Source of the DNA: CAVPFA01 sp963703655
Lineage (GTDB): Bacteria > Actinomycetota > Acidimicrobiia > Acidimicrobiales > Bog-793
NCBI GenBank assembly: GCA_963703655.1
Contig: CAVPFA010000003.1
Span: forward strand, 868,001-932,000
Reading direction: 5' to 3'
Length of the DNA: 64,000 bases
Shown: positions 15,747-23,360 of the stretch, in pieces
Position numbering within the stretch: position 1 is the first letter of the stretch
Layout of the letters: the number at the start of each line of letters is the position of its first letter
Notes under the pieces: model-generated
What the model was told of the DNA's origin: nothing
The model's database searches: none
Seen by the model: only the letters and a program-made list of their open reading frames with translations
Made by a program: the position numbers and the translations under genes

Positions 15747-15790
15747 GTGCGCATGCTCCATGATGTTGCGGAACGTGTATGTCCCTCTAC

Positions 15791-17086
15791 CTATAAAGGG
15801 GACCCAGAAAGGTCGTTGTTAGGAAGTTGTAACAAAGTCACTGTGGGTGTTCGCTTTGCAGCCTCTATGGCCCTGGCGATGCTGGGATGAATCGCAGGAG
15901 CGAGAGGTGGCAGCGTGGACTTCTGACGGGCTCGTTTCAGCATTTGCCAAACGATCCTCGGGTCTATGCCGAACAGTTCGCCGATCTCGCCAGCATCGAG
16001 CCCCCCTCTCACATTGAGCACCAGCATTTCAGCCTCGTGCGGTGCAAGTCCCCAGTAGTCGACCAGTTCCTCATACCTGCTGCTGTAGAGCGCCCAGAAC
16101 TCGGACAGGCCACCAGTACCGTCGGCTAGCTCAGCGGCGAGATCACCGACGTAATCGTGTCGCAGGTGCCTTAGGTTGAAATTGCCAATTAAGTGAATGG
16201 GCCGGATTTCGAGATGGTTGACCCACCGCTTGTATTGATTTTCGCCAGTGGGATAGGTACTCATTCCCGGCAGCCGTTCGCCTGTTTGTTTGTTAAACGT
16301 GTCTTCCGGCTCGTCTTCCCAGTGCTTGTGCCACCACCGGGACCCCGCGTCGTCTGGTCGATTGGTTCCGTACGCCTCGACGCTCAGTGCGTCCACGATC
16401 CGATCGGCCGTGCGTTTGATCCTGGCAGGCGTGGCGTCAAACTCAATGATCTCGGCGCCGTCCTGATACACCTGCCAGGCGTAGCCAGGACCACACGGCA
16501 ACCCGATGTAGTACTCCCAGATTTCAGCAACGATGATGTCGCGAACGATGTCGCGTTTGAACCGCGTGGGCGCCTTCGGGTACTGGCTGAATATCTCGGC
16601 CGCGGCTTCACTGCGTCTGTCGTTGACCGCCTTGACCCCGCTCCGCTGTTCCCATGCGCGGACGTGAGCCCCTACTGTGCCTTGCGTGACCCTGAGTCCG
16701 ACATCTTCCGGATGCACCGTGGAGAGAGCGAGCGAGCCGGCACCGCGATAGTCGACGACAGCGATCAGGCCAGGGTCGGCCCTCGCGAGCGCCATGAGCC
16801 CGATCGACCGGCTGGCGGGTTGCACGTCCACGACGAAGGCGCCTCCGGTCTCCAACCGCCACACGTCCGACAGCGGCAGGACGGCGGTGACGGTCCGTTC
16901 CTCGTCGAGGTCAGGCATGAACGTGACCGATGCCTCTACTGCGTCGTCGTACACCGGTCGCGGCCGCAGAGTGTGGAGATCGTCGTACACCACGCCCGCG
17001 GCTTGGCGACCGAGCTTGATCTCGGTGAGCATCCACGGCCACGAGTAGTCGCTGATGATCCCGTCGAGTACCTCGTCGGCGTTCAC
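15791..17086 (-). CDS. Large early protein with sigma-4-like HTH
   Basis: 431 residues from GTG 17086, chosen because the GTG overlaps the preceding TGA. No domain recognised in the first 340 residues, which are mixed alpha/beta with Trp/Tyr-rich spots (WWHKHWEDEPEDTF near 250). Residues 365-405 resemble a sigma-region-4/LuxR-type helix-turn-helix: LAPHEAEMLVLNVRGGL, then EIGELFGIDPRIVWQMLKR. It may be a transcriptional or replication regulator of the element. Position near attR in the early block and the DNA-binding-like tail support this; there is no enzymatic motif. Confidence 0.55.
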   Translation of the reverse strand: MNADEVLDGIISDYSWPWMLTEIKLGRQAAGVVYDDLHTLRPRPVYDDAVEASVTFMPDLDEERTVTAVLPLSDVWRLETGGAFVVDVQPASRSIGLMALARADPGLIAVVDYRGAGSLALSTVHPEDVGLRVTQGTVGAHVRAWEQRSGVKAVNDRRSEAAAEIFSQYPKAPTRFKRDIVRDIIVAEIWEYYIGLPCGPGYAWQVYQDGAEIIEFDATPARIKRTADRIVDALSVEAYGTNRPDDAGSRWWHKHWEDEPEDTFNKQTGERLPGMSTYPTGENQYKRWVNHLEIRPIHLIGNFNLRHLRHDYVGDLAAELADGTGGLSEFWALYSSRYEELVDYWGLAPHEAEMLVLNVRGGLDAGEIGELFGIDPRIVWQMLKRARQKSTLPPLAPAIHPSIARAIEAAKRTPTVTLLQLPNNDLSGSPL

Positions 17087-17262
17087 GACGCATCCTCCGT
17101 GTGGAACCACCCGTCGACGTAGGCCACGATGTCATCGCGGTCCTGTCCCGCTTCGGTGAGTGCCTTCAGTGCCTGCGCGAGCGACTCCCAGTGTTGACCC
17201 TCGGCGAACCACCATCCGAGGATGTGATCGTCGCGGTCGATGCTGATGATCTCGGCGGTCAT
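17083..17262 (-). CDS. Small acidic protein (59 aa)
   Basis: A 59-residue frame from ATG 17262 to TGA 17083-17085, joined by four-base overlaps to both neighbours (ATGA upstream, GTGA downstream). Those overlaps are the main evidence that it is real. The protein is acidic, with a strand-like start (TAEIISIDRDDHILGWWF), a helix (WESLAQALKALTEAG) and a C-terminal DDIVAYVDGWFH. Function unknown. Confidence 0.65.
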   Translation of the reverse strand: MTAEIISIDRDDHILGWWFAEGQHWESLAQALKALTEAGQDRDDIVAYVDGWFHTEDAS

Positions 17263-17462
17263 GACAGCGCCGAGACACGATTGCGTTCGACGAAAGCGTC
17301 AAGATCGGACTTCTTATACCTGATCTTGCGACCGACTCTGACGAACGTGATCTCACGCCGAGAGCGCAAGCGTTCAAGATGCCGCTCAGTCGTGTCTAGG
17401 TACTCTGCCGCACTCTCGTCGTCGTAGAGCCCCGACCAGTTCCCTCGGGTGTTGCTTCCCAT
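17259..17462 (-). CDS. xis: Excisionase-like HTH protein
   Basis: 67 residues from ATG 17462, chosen for AGGAG upstream within AGGAGAAGTGG. It is a short MerR/Xis-type helix-turn-helix: YDDESAAEYLDTTERHLERL, then REITFVRVGRKIRYKKSDLD, the pattern of HTH_17/excisionase proteins whose wing binds DNA. It should direct integrase towards excision or act as a transcription regulator. It is the first gene of the leftward operon 311 bp from attR, and the paired GTGCATC site lies about 200 bp upstream. A BldC-like regulator is the alternative. Confidence 0.8.
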   Translation of the reverse strand: MGSNTRGNWSGLYDDESAAEYLDTTERHLERLRSRREITFVRVGRKIRYKKSDLDAFVERNRVSALS

Positions 17463-17772
17463 CCACTTCTCCTGCCTAGGCGCGCTCGTGTGGCGGCCGA
17501 TACCTGAGTCACGGCAACCACCTCCTTTCAACTTCGCCTAGCGCAGGGCAGGAATGACACCAATGTTATTTCCGCGGGCGTCCTGCCGTCAAATGCGCCG
17601 AGCGGTAATCGAACGGGTCGGACGGCAACGGCGGCAGGTGGAGGATATTCACCACCTGATTCGTGCATCCGGCGTGCATCTACGAACGGCGGAACGGGGT
17701 TGCGAAGGGTGCCGAGCGGTTACGAGCGGTGGAGTGAAAATTGACCCTGAACAGGGTAAAGAGGCAAAGGCG
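17463..17772. other. attR-proximal regulatory region
   Basis: No gene in these 310 bp between the excisionase-like gene and attR. It contains CTAGCGCA at 17538-17545 (also present at 2530-2537 near int), a TATCCT -10-like hexamer on the minus strand (17642-17647), the paired GTGCATC site at 17663-17680, and repeated GAGCGGT motifs near 17715-17732. It most likely holds the early promoter, integrase arm sites and the Xis site. Confidence 0.5.
17663..17680. promoter_or_regulatory. Paired site GTGCATC-N4-GTGCATC upstream of xis operon
   Basis: Third copy of the 18-bp paired motif in the element (others at 2488 and 12139). Read leftward it lies 15 bp upstream of TATCCT (17642-17647), compatible with occupying the -35 region of the leftward early promoter. 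Confidence 0.55.
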
Positions 17773-17822
17773 CTGGCAGCCCCAACGGGATTCGAACCCG
17801 TGTCTCCACCTTGAGAGGGTGG
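17773..17822. repeat. attR: 50-bp core within tRNA-Glu
   Basis: Exact copy of 2400-2449. Here the repeat continues rightward into the complete tRNA-Glu gene, so the element's attP supplied the 3' half that restored the tRNA after integration. Confidence 0.93.
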
Positions 17823-17849
17823 TGTCCTAGGCCTCTAGACGATGGGGCC
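17774..17849 (-). tRNA. tRNA-Glu (CTC), encoded CCA
   Basis: A 76-nt cloverleaf on the minus strand. The acceptor stem is GGCCCCA/TGGGGCT, the anticodon loop CTCTCAA gives CTC (reads GAG), the T arm is ACGGG-TTCGAAT-CCCGT and the 3' CCA is encoded. Its 3' half is the attachment site of the integrated element. The cognate synthetase gene gltX lies 1.9 kb away. Confidence 0.97.
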
Positions 17850-18018
17850 GAGCGTTGCGCGAAGTCCCCCGGGGACGCTCCTCGTCGCAGGGCTCCGGAT
17901 GCCCGACCTGGGCAGCGAAGCTCGATCATGTTAGTGGCCGAGTGCCGTCTCGACCGCCGGCAATCAACCGGGCGAGCTGTGACGAGCGCCGGCCGTGGGT
18001 CGCGGGCAGACTGACCGC

Positions 18019-18768
18019 ATGGATCGCGCCACAGCCTTGGACGCCGTCGACTTGGAGTCCAGTCGCTTTCTCGTAGCCGCCTCCAACGGCGCGGCGCCAC
18101 TCGACGCGCCGGTGCCCACCTGTCCAGGATGGGACGTGGCGGAACTGGTTCGTCATGTCGGATTCCTCTACAGCCGGCTGGCACTTGTCGTCACCGCGCA
18201 GCGGACCGAGGTTCCCGACCGGAGCGAGCTGCCCGATGCTCCCGACGGCGAGGCGCGCCTCGGCTGGTTCGCGGAGCAGCGGACGGCGATGCTCGCCGCC
18301 CTCGAGGGCGCCTCGGGAGACACCCTGGTATGGAACTGGACCGGGAACAGCCCCGGCCCCACGAGCTTCTGGTTCCGCCGTATGGCGCACGAGACACTGA
18401 TCCACCGGGTCGACATGGAATTGGCGCGAGGTTCCGAACCCACCGAGTGCGACCCGGAGGTCGCGACCGACACAGTCACCGAATTCTTCGAGCTGTTCTA
18501 TCCGAGGTTCGACACCCAGCTTCGCGCGACCGGCCTGGACGGCTCCCTGCACCTGCACGCCACCGATGTATCCGACGCGGAATGGACACTCGACGTGCGC
18601 CCCGACGGTTCGTCGATCACGCGCAGACACGAGAAGGCCGACGCTTCGATTCGGGGAAGCGCCTTCGAGCTTGCTCGCTGGGCGTGGGGCCGGCTCCCGA
18701 CGGATCGGCTCGAGACCTTCGGTGATCGACAGATCGCCGACCGTTTCCAAGAGACCGTCCGCGCCTGA
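18019..18768 (+). CDS. Maleylpyruvate isomerase family (DinB-like) protein
   Basis: 249 residues from ATG 18019, which has CAGACT six bases upstream (leaderless-type spacing). The N-terminal DinB-like four-helix bundle (residues 1-150) contains the family-typical CPGWDVAELVRHVG near 35-50 and MAHETLIHRVDME near 128-140, whose histidines bind metal and mycothiol in characterised relatives. The C-terminal 100 residues match the SCP2-like extension (TRRHEKADASIRGSAFELARWAWGR). It is probably a mycothiol-dependent enzyme or sensor in the cytoplasm; the substrate is unknown. Its presence suggests the organism makes mycothiol. The stop is followed by an 11-bp near-repeat (GCGCCTGACCG, GCGCCTCACCT). 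Confidence 0.82.
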   Translation: MDRATALDAVDLESSRFLVAASNGAAPLDAPVPTCPGWDVAELVRHVGFLYSRLALVVTAQRTEVPDRSELPDAPDGEARLGWFAEQRTAMLAALEGASGDTLVWNWTGNSPGPTSFWFRRMAHETLIHRVDMELARGSEPTECDPEVATDTVTEFFELFYPRFDTQLRATGLDGSLHLHATDVSDAEWTLDVRPDGSSITRRHEKADASIRGSAFELARWAWGRLPTDRLETFGDRQIADRFQETVRA

Positions 18769-18932
18769 CCGGCGCCTCACCTGCGCCCGCGGCCGGGGAC
18801 TGCCGGGAGTGGGACGAGCTTGCAACACGCTCGGCTCCGGCACACGAGACTCCGGCACATGAAAGGACGGCCGTCTCACCGTCGGTGATGTCCCGAGACA
18901 GGCGGCCACCGTGTCTCGAGACACCACGGCAG

Positions 18933-19004
18933 CTCGGGGGGGAGGACTCGAACCCCCAATTACAGGGCCAGAACCTGCCGTGTTGCCGATTACACCACCC
19001 CCGA
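18933..19004 (-). tRNA. tRNA-Gln (CTG)
   Basis: A 72-nt cloverleaf on the minus strand. Acceptor TCGGGGG/CCCCCGA, D arm GTGTAATCGGCAACAC, anticodon loop TTCTGGC giving CTG (reads CAG), T loop TTCGAGT. CCA is not encoded. Confidence 0.93.
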
Positions 19005-19071
19005 ATGGGCCGGCTCATCGTAACAGGGCCCAGCTGTCGGAGCCGCCGGCCCAAGGGGACGAAACCGGACC

Positions 19072-19662
19072 CTAGGTCGCGAATCCCTGCGTGTGGTCGA
19101 ATCCTATGACCCGCCCCAGGCCGACCGCCATGGCCTGGAACCAGACCTGCCTCAGGTAGGTCATCAGGCCGTTCTTCGCCGAGGCGGGAGACACCTGCGC
19201 ATCCAGCCCTTCGGCCGAGGCGAGCTTCGTGAGCCAGAGGACTTGGAGTGGCGCCCCGACGACGATCGTGTGCGCTCCGGAGCTTTTCCCGTAACGCCGC
19301 GCTATGAACGAGAACGCAGAGGTCAGGCTCGGATCCTGGACCTCCTCGAGATCCCTGACCGGCAACCCGTGTGCGACCAACCAGGTGCCTGCGAGAGACG
19401 ACTCGGTTGGAGCGTCCGGCCTCCGCGAGGCACCGGTGGTGATGACGATCCGAGCTCGATGCGTCTGCCAAAGTGCGAGCGCCTGGGCGCTGCGAGCTTT
19501 GAGATCGGCCGGCGCCTGGTTCGTCCCGACGACAATCACGGCGCTGGCCGGGCCGACCGCAGACATGGCCTGGCTGGTTCTCGAGGCCTTCACCACCTGG
19601 ACCGCCGACACGACAAGCATGACCACCGCAGCCACCACGACCAGGATGACCAAGCGCCGCAA
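19072..19662 (-). CDS. YdcF/SanA-like DUF218 membrane protein
   Basis: About 196 residues. A hydrophobic N-terminal segment (VILVVVAAVVMLVVSAV) anchors the protein. The DUF218 domain follows with VIVVGTNQAPADLKARS near residue 43, an ARIVITTGAS strand near 74, TESSLAGTWLVAHGLP near 90, and HTIVVGAPLQVLW near 135. These match the E-x-x-N/T-T-x-x-N/S pattern only loosely. Family members act in envelope metabolism or vancomycin tolerance; the reaction is unknown. The start is uncertain: TTG 19662 is given, but the frame remains open and hydrophobic further upstream. Confidence 0.72.
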   Translation of the reverse strand: MRRLVILVVVAAVVMLVVSAVQVVKASRTSQAMSAVGPASAVIVVGTNQAPADLKARSAQALALWQTHRARIVITTGASRRPDAPTESSLAGTWLVAHGLPVRDLEEVQDPSLTSAFSFIARRYGKSSGAHTIVVGAPLQVLWLTKLASAEGLDAQVSPASAKNGLMTYLRQVWFQAMAVGLGRVIGFDHTQGFAT

Positions 19663-19752
19663 CCATTTGAACAGTCCCAGCCCGAGGATGATCCAGGCTC
19701 CTCCCCACGAGTCCGCGCCCGATTTTAGGTCCTCATTGAACCCCGGGGCGGT

Positions 19753-21225
19753 TCATCTCAAGAGACCCTTGTTGACGGCCACCGACGCCTGTAGCCGCCC
19801 GATTGCCGCATCGATTCGCTCGAGCGTCCGGGCGCGCCCCAGGACCTCGAGCGACTCGAACAACGGCAGGCCGACGCTGCGGCCGAGCGCCGCCACCCGG
19901 ATCGGCGCCTGCACCTTGCCGAGCTTGCGACCCCGCTTCTCGCCGAGCTCAGCGATCTCGGCTTTGAGCGACGCTGCCTCGAAGGCGCCGCTCTCCAGCC
20001 GCTCGCGGGCCTCTCCGAGAATCGACCCGGCTTCCGGGTCCCGCAGGATCGCCTTCTGGAACGACTCTTCTTCGACCTCGAAACCGGGAGTGAAGAGGAA
20101 CTCGACGAGAGACGCGGCCTCTGACAGCGTCGCCGCCCGCTCCTGGACGACCGGCGCGAGCCGCGCGAACTCGGGCGACTCGAAATCCGCGACCACGTTC
20201 GGGGCATCCTCAGACGCCCACCGGCGGCAGCGGGCGATGAAGTCGTCGACCGCGAGTGCCCGGATGTAGACGCCGTTGAAATGCAACAGTTTCTGCACGT
20301 CGAAGAAGGCCGGCGAATGGTTCACGTTGGCGAGGTCGAACTCGGCGACGAGCTCGGAAAGGCTGAAGAACTCACGGCCGTCCCCAGGGCTCCATCCGAG
20401 CAGCGCGAGATAGTTGACCATCGCTTCAGGCAGGAAGCCCTGTGCGCGGTAGTCCTCGATGGCGACACGGTCCCGCCGCTTGGAGATCTTCTGCCGCTTC
20501 TCGTTCACGAGCACCGGCAGGTGTGCATAGACCGGCAAGGCGAGGCTGTCGGTCCCGAGCGCCTCCCAGATCAGCACCGCCTTCGGCGTCGTCGGCAGGT
20601 GCTCCTCGGCACGGATGACGTGACTGATCCGCATGTCCCGGTCGTCCACGACGCCGGCGAGGACGAACAGCGGATCGCCGTTCGACTTGGCGACGACGAA
20701 GTCCTCGATCGTGGAGTTCGCAAAACGCACCTCTCCTCGAATCACGTCCTCCACAACCGTCACGTCGTCAAGAGGAACCCTGAAGCGCAGGGCGCGCCCC
20801 GGCTCACGCTCGAGACCCCGGTCGCGGCAGAACCCGTCGTAACCGGGGGTGGCGTTGGCTTTGGTCCGCTCGAGCACCTTCTCACGTGTGCAGTCGCACG
20901 CGTACAGGTACCCCTTCGACCAGAGCTCGTCGATCGCAGCTTGGTAGTACTGCCCGCGCTGGGACTGCCGGTAGGGACCCTCGTCCCAATCGAGGCCGAG
21001 CCATTCGAGCGCGGAGCCGATGCCGCCGACCCACTCCTCCTTGTTGCGCTCTGCGTCGGTGTCCTCGATGCGAAGGATGAAGGTGCCCTCGTGCTGGCGC
21101 GCGAAGCACCAGTTGTAGAGGGCCGTGCGGGCTCCGCCGACATGGAAGTAGCCGGTCGGGGACGGTGCGATTCGGACGCGAACCGGTCGAGCTGGGGTCG
21201 GCGCTGTCACTGCCTCGCTCGTCAT
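19753..21225 (-). CDS. gltX: Glutamyl-tRNA synthetase
   Basis: 490 residues of a class I synthetase. Visible motifs: the HIGH-type PSPTGYFHVGGARTALYNW near residues 22-40 (FHVG in place of HIGH), the KMSKS-type KISKRRD near 248, and the C-terminal helical anticodon-binding region. It charges tRNA-Glu with glutamate, and possibly tRNA-Gln for later amidation, since no glutaminyl-tRNA synthetase is present here. Start: TAGCCT stands seven bases before the ATG at 21225, the leaderless pattern of this genome. It sits close to both the tRNA-Glu and tRNA-Gln genes. Confidence 0.96.
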   Translation of the reverse strand: MTSEAVTAPTPARPVRVRIAPSPTGYFHVGGARTALYNWCFARQHEGTFILRIEDTDAERNKEEWVGGIGSALEWLGLDWDEGPYRQSQRGQYYQAAIDELWSKGYLYACDCTREKVLERTKANATPGYDGFCRDRGLEREPGRALRFRVPLDDVTVVEDVIRGEVRFANSTIEDFVVAKSNGDPLFVLAGVVDDRDMRISHVIRAEEHLPTTPKAVLIWEALGTDSLALPVYAHLPVLVNEKRQKISKRRDRVAIEDYRAQGFLPEAMVNYLALLGWSPGDGREFFSLSELVAEFDLANVNHSPAFFDVQKLLHFNGVYIRALAVDDFIARCRRWASEDAPNVVADFESPEFARLAPVVQERAATLSEAASLVEFLFTPGFEVEEESFQKAILRDPEAGSILGEARERLESGAFEAASLKAEIAELGEKRGRKLGKVQAPIRVAALGRSVGLPLFESLEVLGRARTLERIDAAIGRLQASVAVNKGLLR

Positions 21226-21261
21226 CGGGGCGAGGCTACCGCCGCCCGAGCGCCGCGAAGC

Positions 21262-21456
21262 TCAGTCTTCGACGACGGAGATCGCCTGCGTGGGACATGA
21301 CGCGACCGCCTCCATGACCCGGTCGCGGTACTCCTCTGGCGGATGATCGTTCAGCACGTAGAGGAAGTCGTCGTCCCGGACTTCGAAGACTTCCGGCAAG
21401 ATTCCCATGCACACTGCGTTGGACTGGCAAAGGTCGTAGTCGACGACGACGCGCAT
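21262..21456 (-). CDS. Small [3Fe-4S]-type ferredoxin
   Basis: 64 residues from ATG 21456 with a strong AGGAGG five bases upstream. Cysteines in DLCQSNAVCMG (near residues 10 and 16) and in the later SCPTQAI (near 54) give the three-cysteine set of single-cluster [3Fe-4S] ferredoxins common in actinobacteria as redox partners of cytochromes P450 and other oxygenases. It is small, acidic and cytoplasmic. It is followed at 120 bp by the acyl-CoA mutase gene; no P450 gene is in the window. Confidence 0.85.
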   Translation of the reverse strand: MRVVVDYDLCQSNAVCMGILPEVFEVRDDDFLYVLNDHPPEEYRDRVMEAVASCPTQAISVVED

Positions 21457-21575
21457 CAGGACCTCCTCGGGGCTCGGAGTCCCCGAGCGCCCGCCTCGCG
21501 AACAGCTGCGACGAATGGAACGTGCTCCACCGGTCCACCGTAGCCCGGGACCGGTCGCGGTCCCCGAGGACCACC

Positions 21576-23327
21576 TCAGATCCTAGGCGTCTCCTGCCAG
21601 CGACCGAAGACTGCGGCGAGCGCACCCATGATCTCGCCCACCGTCGCGAGCGCACGCACGGCTTGACCGACGGCGTCCATGAGGTTGCACGAAGGGTCGC
21701 GGGCATCGTCACGCACGCGCGCCAGCGCGACCTCGACGGCGTCGGCCGACCGGCCGCGGCGCACGTCGGCGAGCCGCTTTTGCTGGATGTCCTCGACCTC
21801 CTGGCCTATGCGCAGGGTCGGCGGCGGATCTTCGTCGTTTCCCTCCTCGTAGGCGTTCACGCCGACCACGATGCGCCGGCCGGTGCTCACTTTGCGCTCG
21901 AAGACGTAGGCGGCGTCGGCAATCTCGCCTTGGAAATATCCCTGGTCGATCCCGAGGTAGACCCCTTCGAGCATCGAGCCCTCGCCAAGCTCGTCGAGGT
22001 ACGCGAAGACGCCTTCAGCCTCCCGTTCCAGCTCGTCGGTCAGGGCCTCGACGAACCAGGATCCACCGAGTGGGTCCGCCACGTTCGCCACGCCGGTCTC
22101 GTGGGCGATCACCTGCTGGGTCCGCAACGCGATCCGCGCCGCCCGCTCGGTCGGGAGGGCCAGCACTTCGTCCATCGAATTCGTGTGCAGGCTCTGAGTC
22201 CCGCCGAGGACCCCGGCGAGCGCCTCGATCGCGGTGCGGACGATGTTGACCTCGGGTTGCTGCGCGGTCAGCGACACACCGGCTGTCTGGGTGTGGAACC
22301 TGAGCTGGCTGGACCGGGGCGACTGAGCGCTGTAACGCTCGCGCATCCAACGGGCCCAGATCCGCCGTGCCGCCCGGTACTTCGCGATCTCCTCGAAGAA
22401 GTCGACGTGCGCGTTGAAGAAGAAACTCAGCCGCGGCCCGAACTCGTCGACCTTTTGCCCGGCCGCCAGCGCCGCCTCCACGTAGGCGAAACCGTTGGCG
22501 AGCGTGAAGGCGAGCTCCTGCGCCGCGGTCGACCCGGCCTCACGGATGTGATAGCCGGAGACCGAGACGGCGTGGAAAAGCGGCATCTCCGCGGAGCAGT
22601 AGCGGATCATGTCGGTCACGATCCTCATCGACGGGCGCGGAGGGAAGACGTACTCCTTCTGCGCTTGGTACTCCTTCAAGATGTCGTTCTGGATCGTCCC
22701 ACCGAGTCGCCGGCTCGGGACGCCGGCGACGTCGGCCGCTGCGACGTACATGGCGAGCAGGATCGCCGCAGGCGAGTTGATCGTCATCGAGGTCGTGACC
22801 TCGCCGAGATCGATGCCGTGGAAGAGGTCGTGGACATCCGCGAGCGTGTCGACCGCCACGCCGCAGCGACCTACCTCGCCCTCGGCGAGCGGGTCGTCGG
22901 AGTCTCGCCCCATCAAAGTCGGCAGGTCGAAAGCAACCGAGAGGCCGTCGCTGCCGGACCGGAGGAGCTCGCGAAAGCGGACGTTCGTGTCCTCCGCGGT
23001 CCCGAACCCGGCGAACATGCGCATCGTCCAGAGCTTCGACCGGTACATGGAGGCGAACGGGCCTCGCGTGTAGGGGTACAGGCCCGGAAGAGGCGACCCG
23101 CCGTCGGCCCCCTCGGGCCGGCGTTCCCCGGTACTCCCGCTCTCGGTGGCACTGCGCGTCGCGCCGTGCCCGTCGCGTCCGGTGGCGGCTTGCGCCGGGA
23201 GCGGCGAGCCATAGGGGCCGTAGACCGGATCGAGCGGCACGCCGGACATGGTCTCGAAGTCGCTGTCGCGAAGGGGCACGGCTCCGAACAGCTCCAGCCA
23301 GGCAGCTGCCTCATCGCTCTCGTCCAC
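21576..23327 (-). CDS. icmA: Acyl-CoA mutase large subunit, isobutyryl-CoA type
   Basis: 583 residues forming the TIM-barrel catalytic domain of B12-dependent acyl-CoA mutases, without the C-terminal cobalamin domain, as in the separate large subunit IcmA. Motifs: YPYTRGPFASMY near 85, AFDLPTLMGRDSD near 132-144, VSGYHIREAGSTA and QTAGVSLTAQQP. Two substrate-discriminating positions differ from methylmalonyl-CoA mutase: the tyrosine of WTIRQY is Phe105 and the arginine after the KE(F/Y) segment is Gln223. This Phe/Gln pair is known for isobutyryl-CoA mutases. It should interconvert isobutyryl- and n-butyryl-CoA with a B12 small subunit encoded elsewhere. Residues 38-82 form an unusually long Gly/Ser-rich linker. 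Confidence 0.8.
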   Translation of the reverse strand: MDESDEAAAWLELFGAVPLRDSDFETMSGVPLDPVYGPYGSPLPAQAATGRDGHGATRSATESGSTGERRPEGADGGSPLPGLYPYTRGPFASMYRSKLWTMRMFAGFGTAEDTNVRFRELLRSGSDGLSVAFDLPTLMGRDSDDPLAEGEVGRCGVAVDTLADVHDLFHGIDLGEVTTSMTINSPAAILLAMYVAAADVAGVPSRRLGGTIQNDILKEYQAQKEYVFPPRPSMRIVTDMIRYCSAEMPLFHAVSVSGYHIREAGSTAAQELAFTLANGFAYVEAALAAGQKVDEFGPRLSFFFNAHVDFFEEIAKYRAARRIWARWMRERYSAQSPRSSQLRFHTQTAGVSLTAQQPEVNIVRTAIEALAGVLGGTQSLHTNSMDEVLALPTERAARIALRTQQVIAHETGVANVADPLGGSWFVEALTDELEREAEGVFAYLDELGEGSMLEGVYLGIDQGYFQGEIADAAYVFERKVSTGRRIVVGVNAYEEGNDEDPPPTLRIGQEVEDIQQKRLADVRRGRSADAVEVALARVRDDARDPSCNLMDAVGQAVRALATVGEIMGALAAVFGRWQETPRI

Positions 23328-23360
23328 GACCGAGATCCTACGGCCCTGTCGCGAAGGTGA

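Larger units (their letters stand above)
2400..17822. mobile_element. Integrated satellite-like phage element in tRNA-Glu
   Basis: The segment is bounded by exact 50-bp direct repeats of the tRNA-Glu 3' half, begins with a tyrosine integrase pointing away from attL, and ends with an excisionase-like HTH gene near attR. Apart from int and four accessory genes, all genes run leftward. They include a RepA-type ATPase with iteron-like repeats, small and large terminase candidates and a capsid-like protein. I found no portal, head protease, tail, lysin or holin gene. Size (15.4 kb, or 14.0 kb without the IS) and content resemble phage satellites that carry their own packaging and head genes, such as capsid-forming PICIs, but a decayed prophage cannot be excluded. 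Base composition of 5.5-7.6 kb is visibly less GC-rich than the host. Confidence 0.85.

Noticed and set aside
16708..16722. Additional GTGCATC-type regulator site inside the 431-aa gene
   Set aside because: A single heptamer within coding sequence without its 11-bp partner; likely chance.
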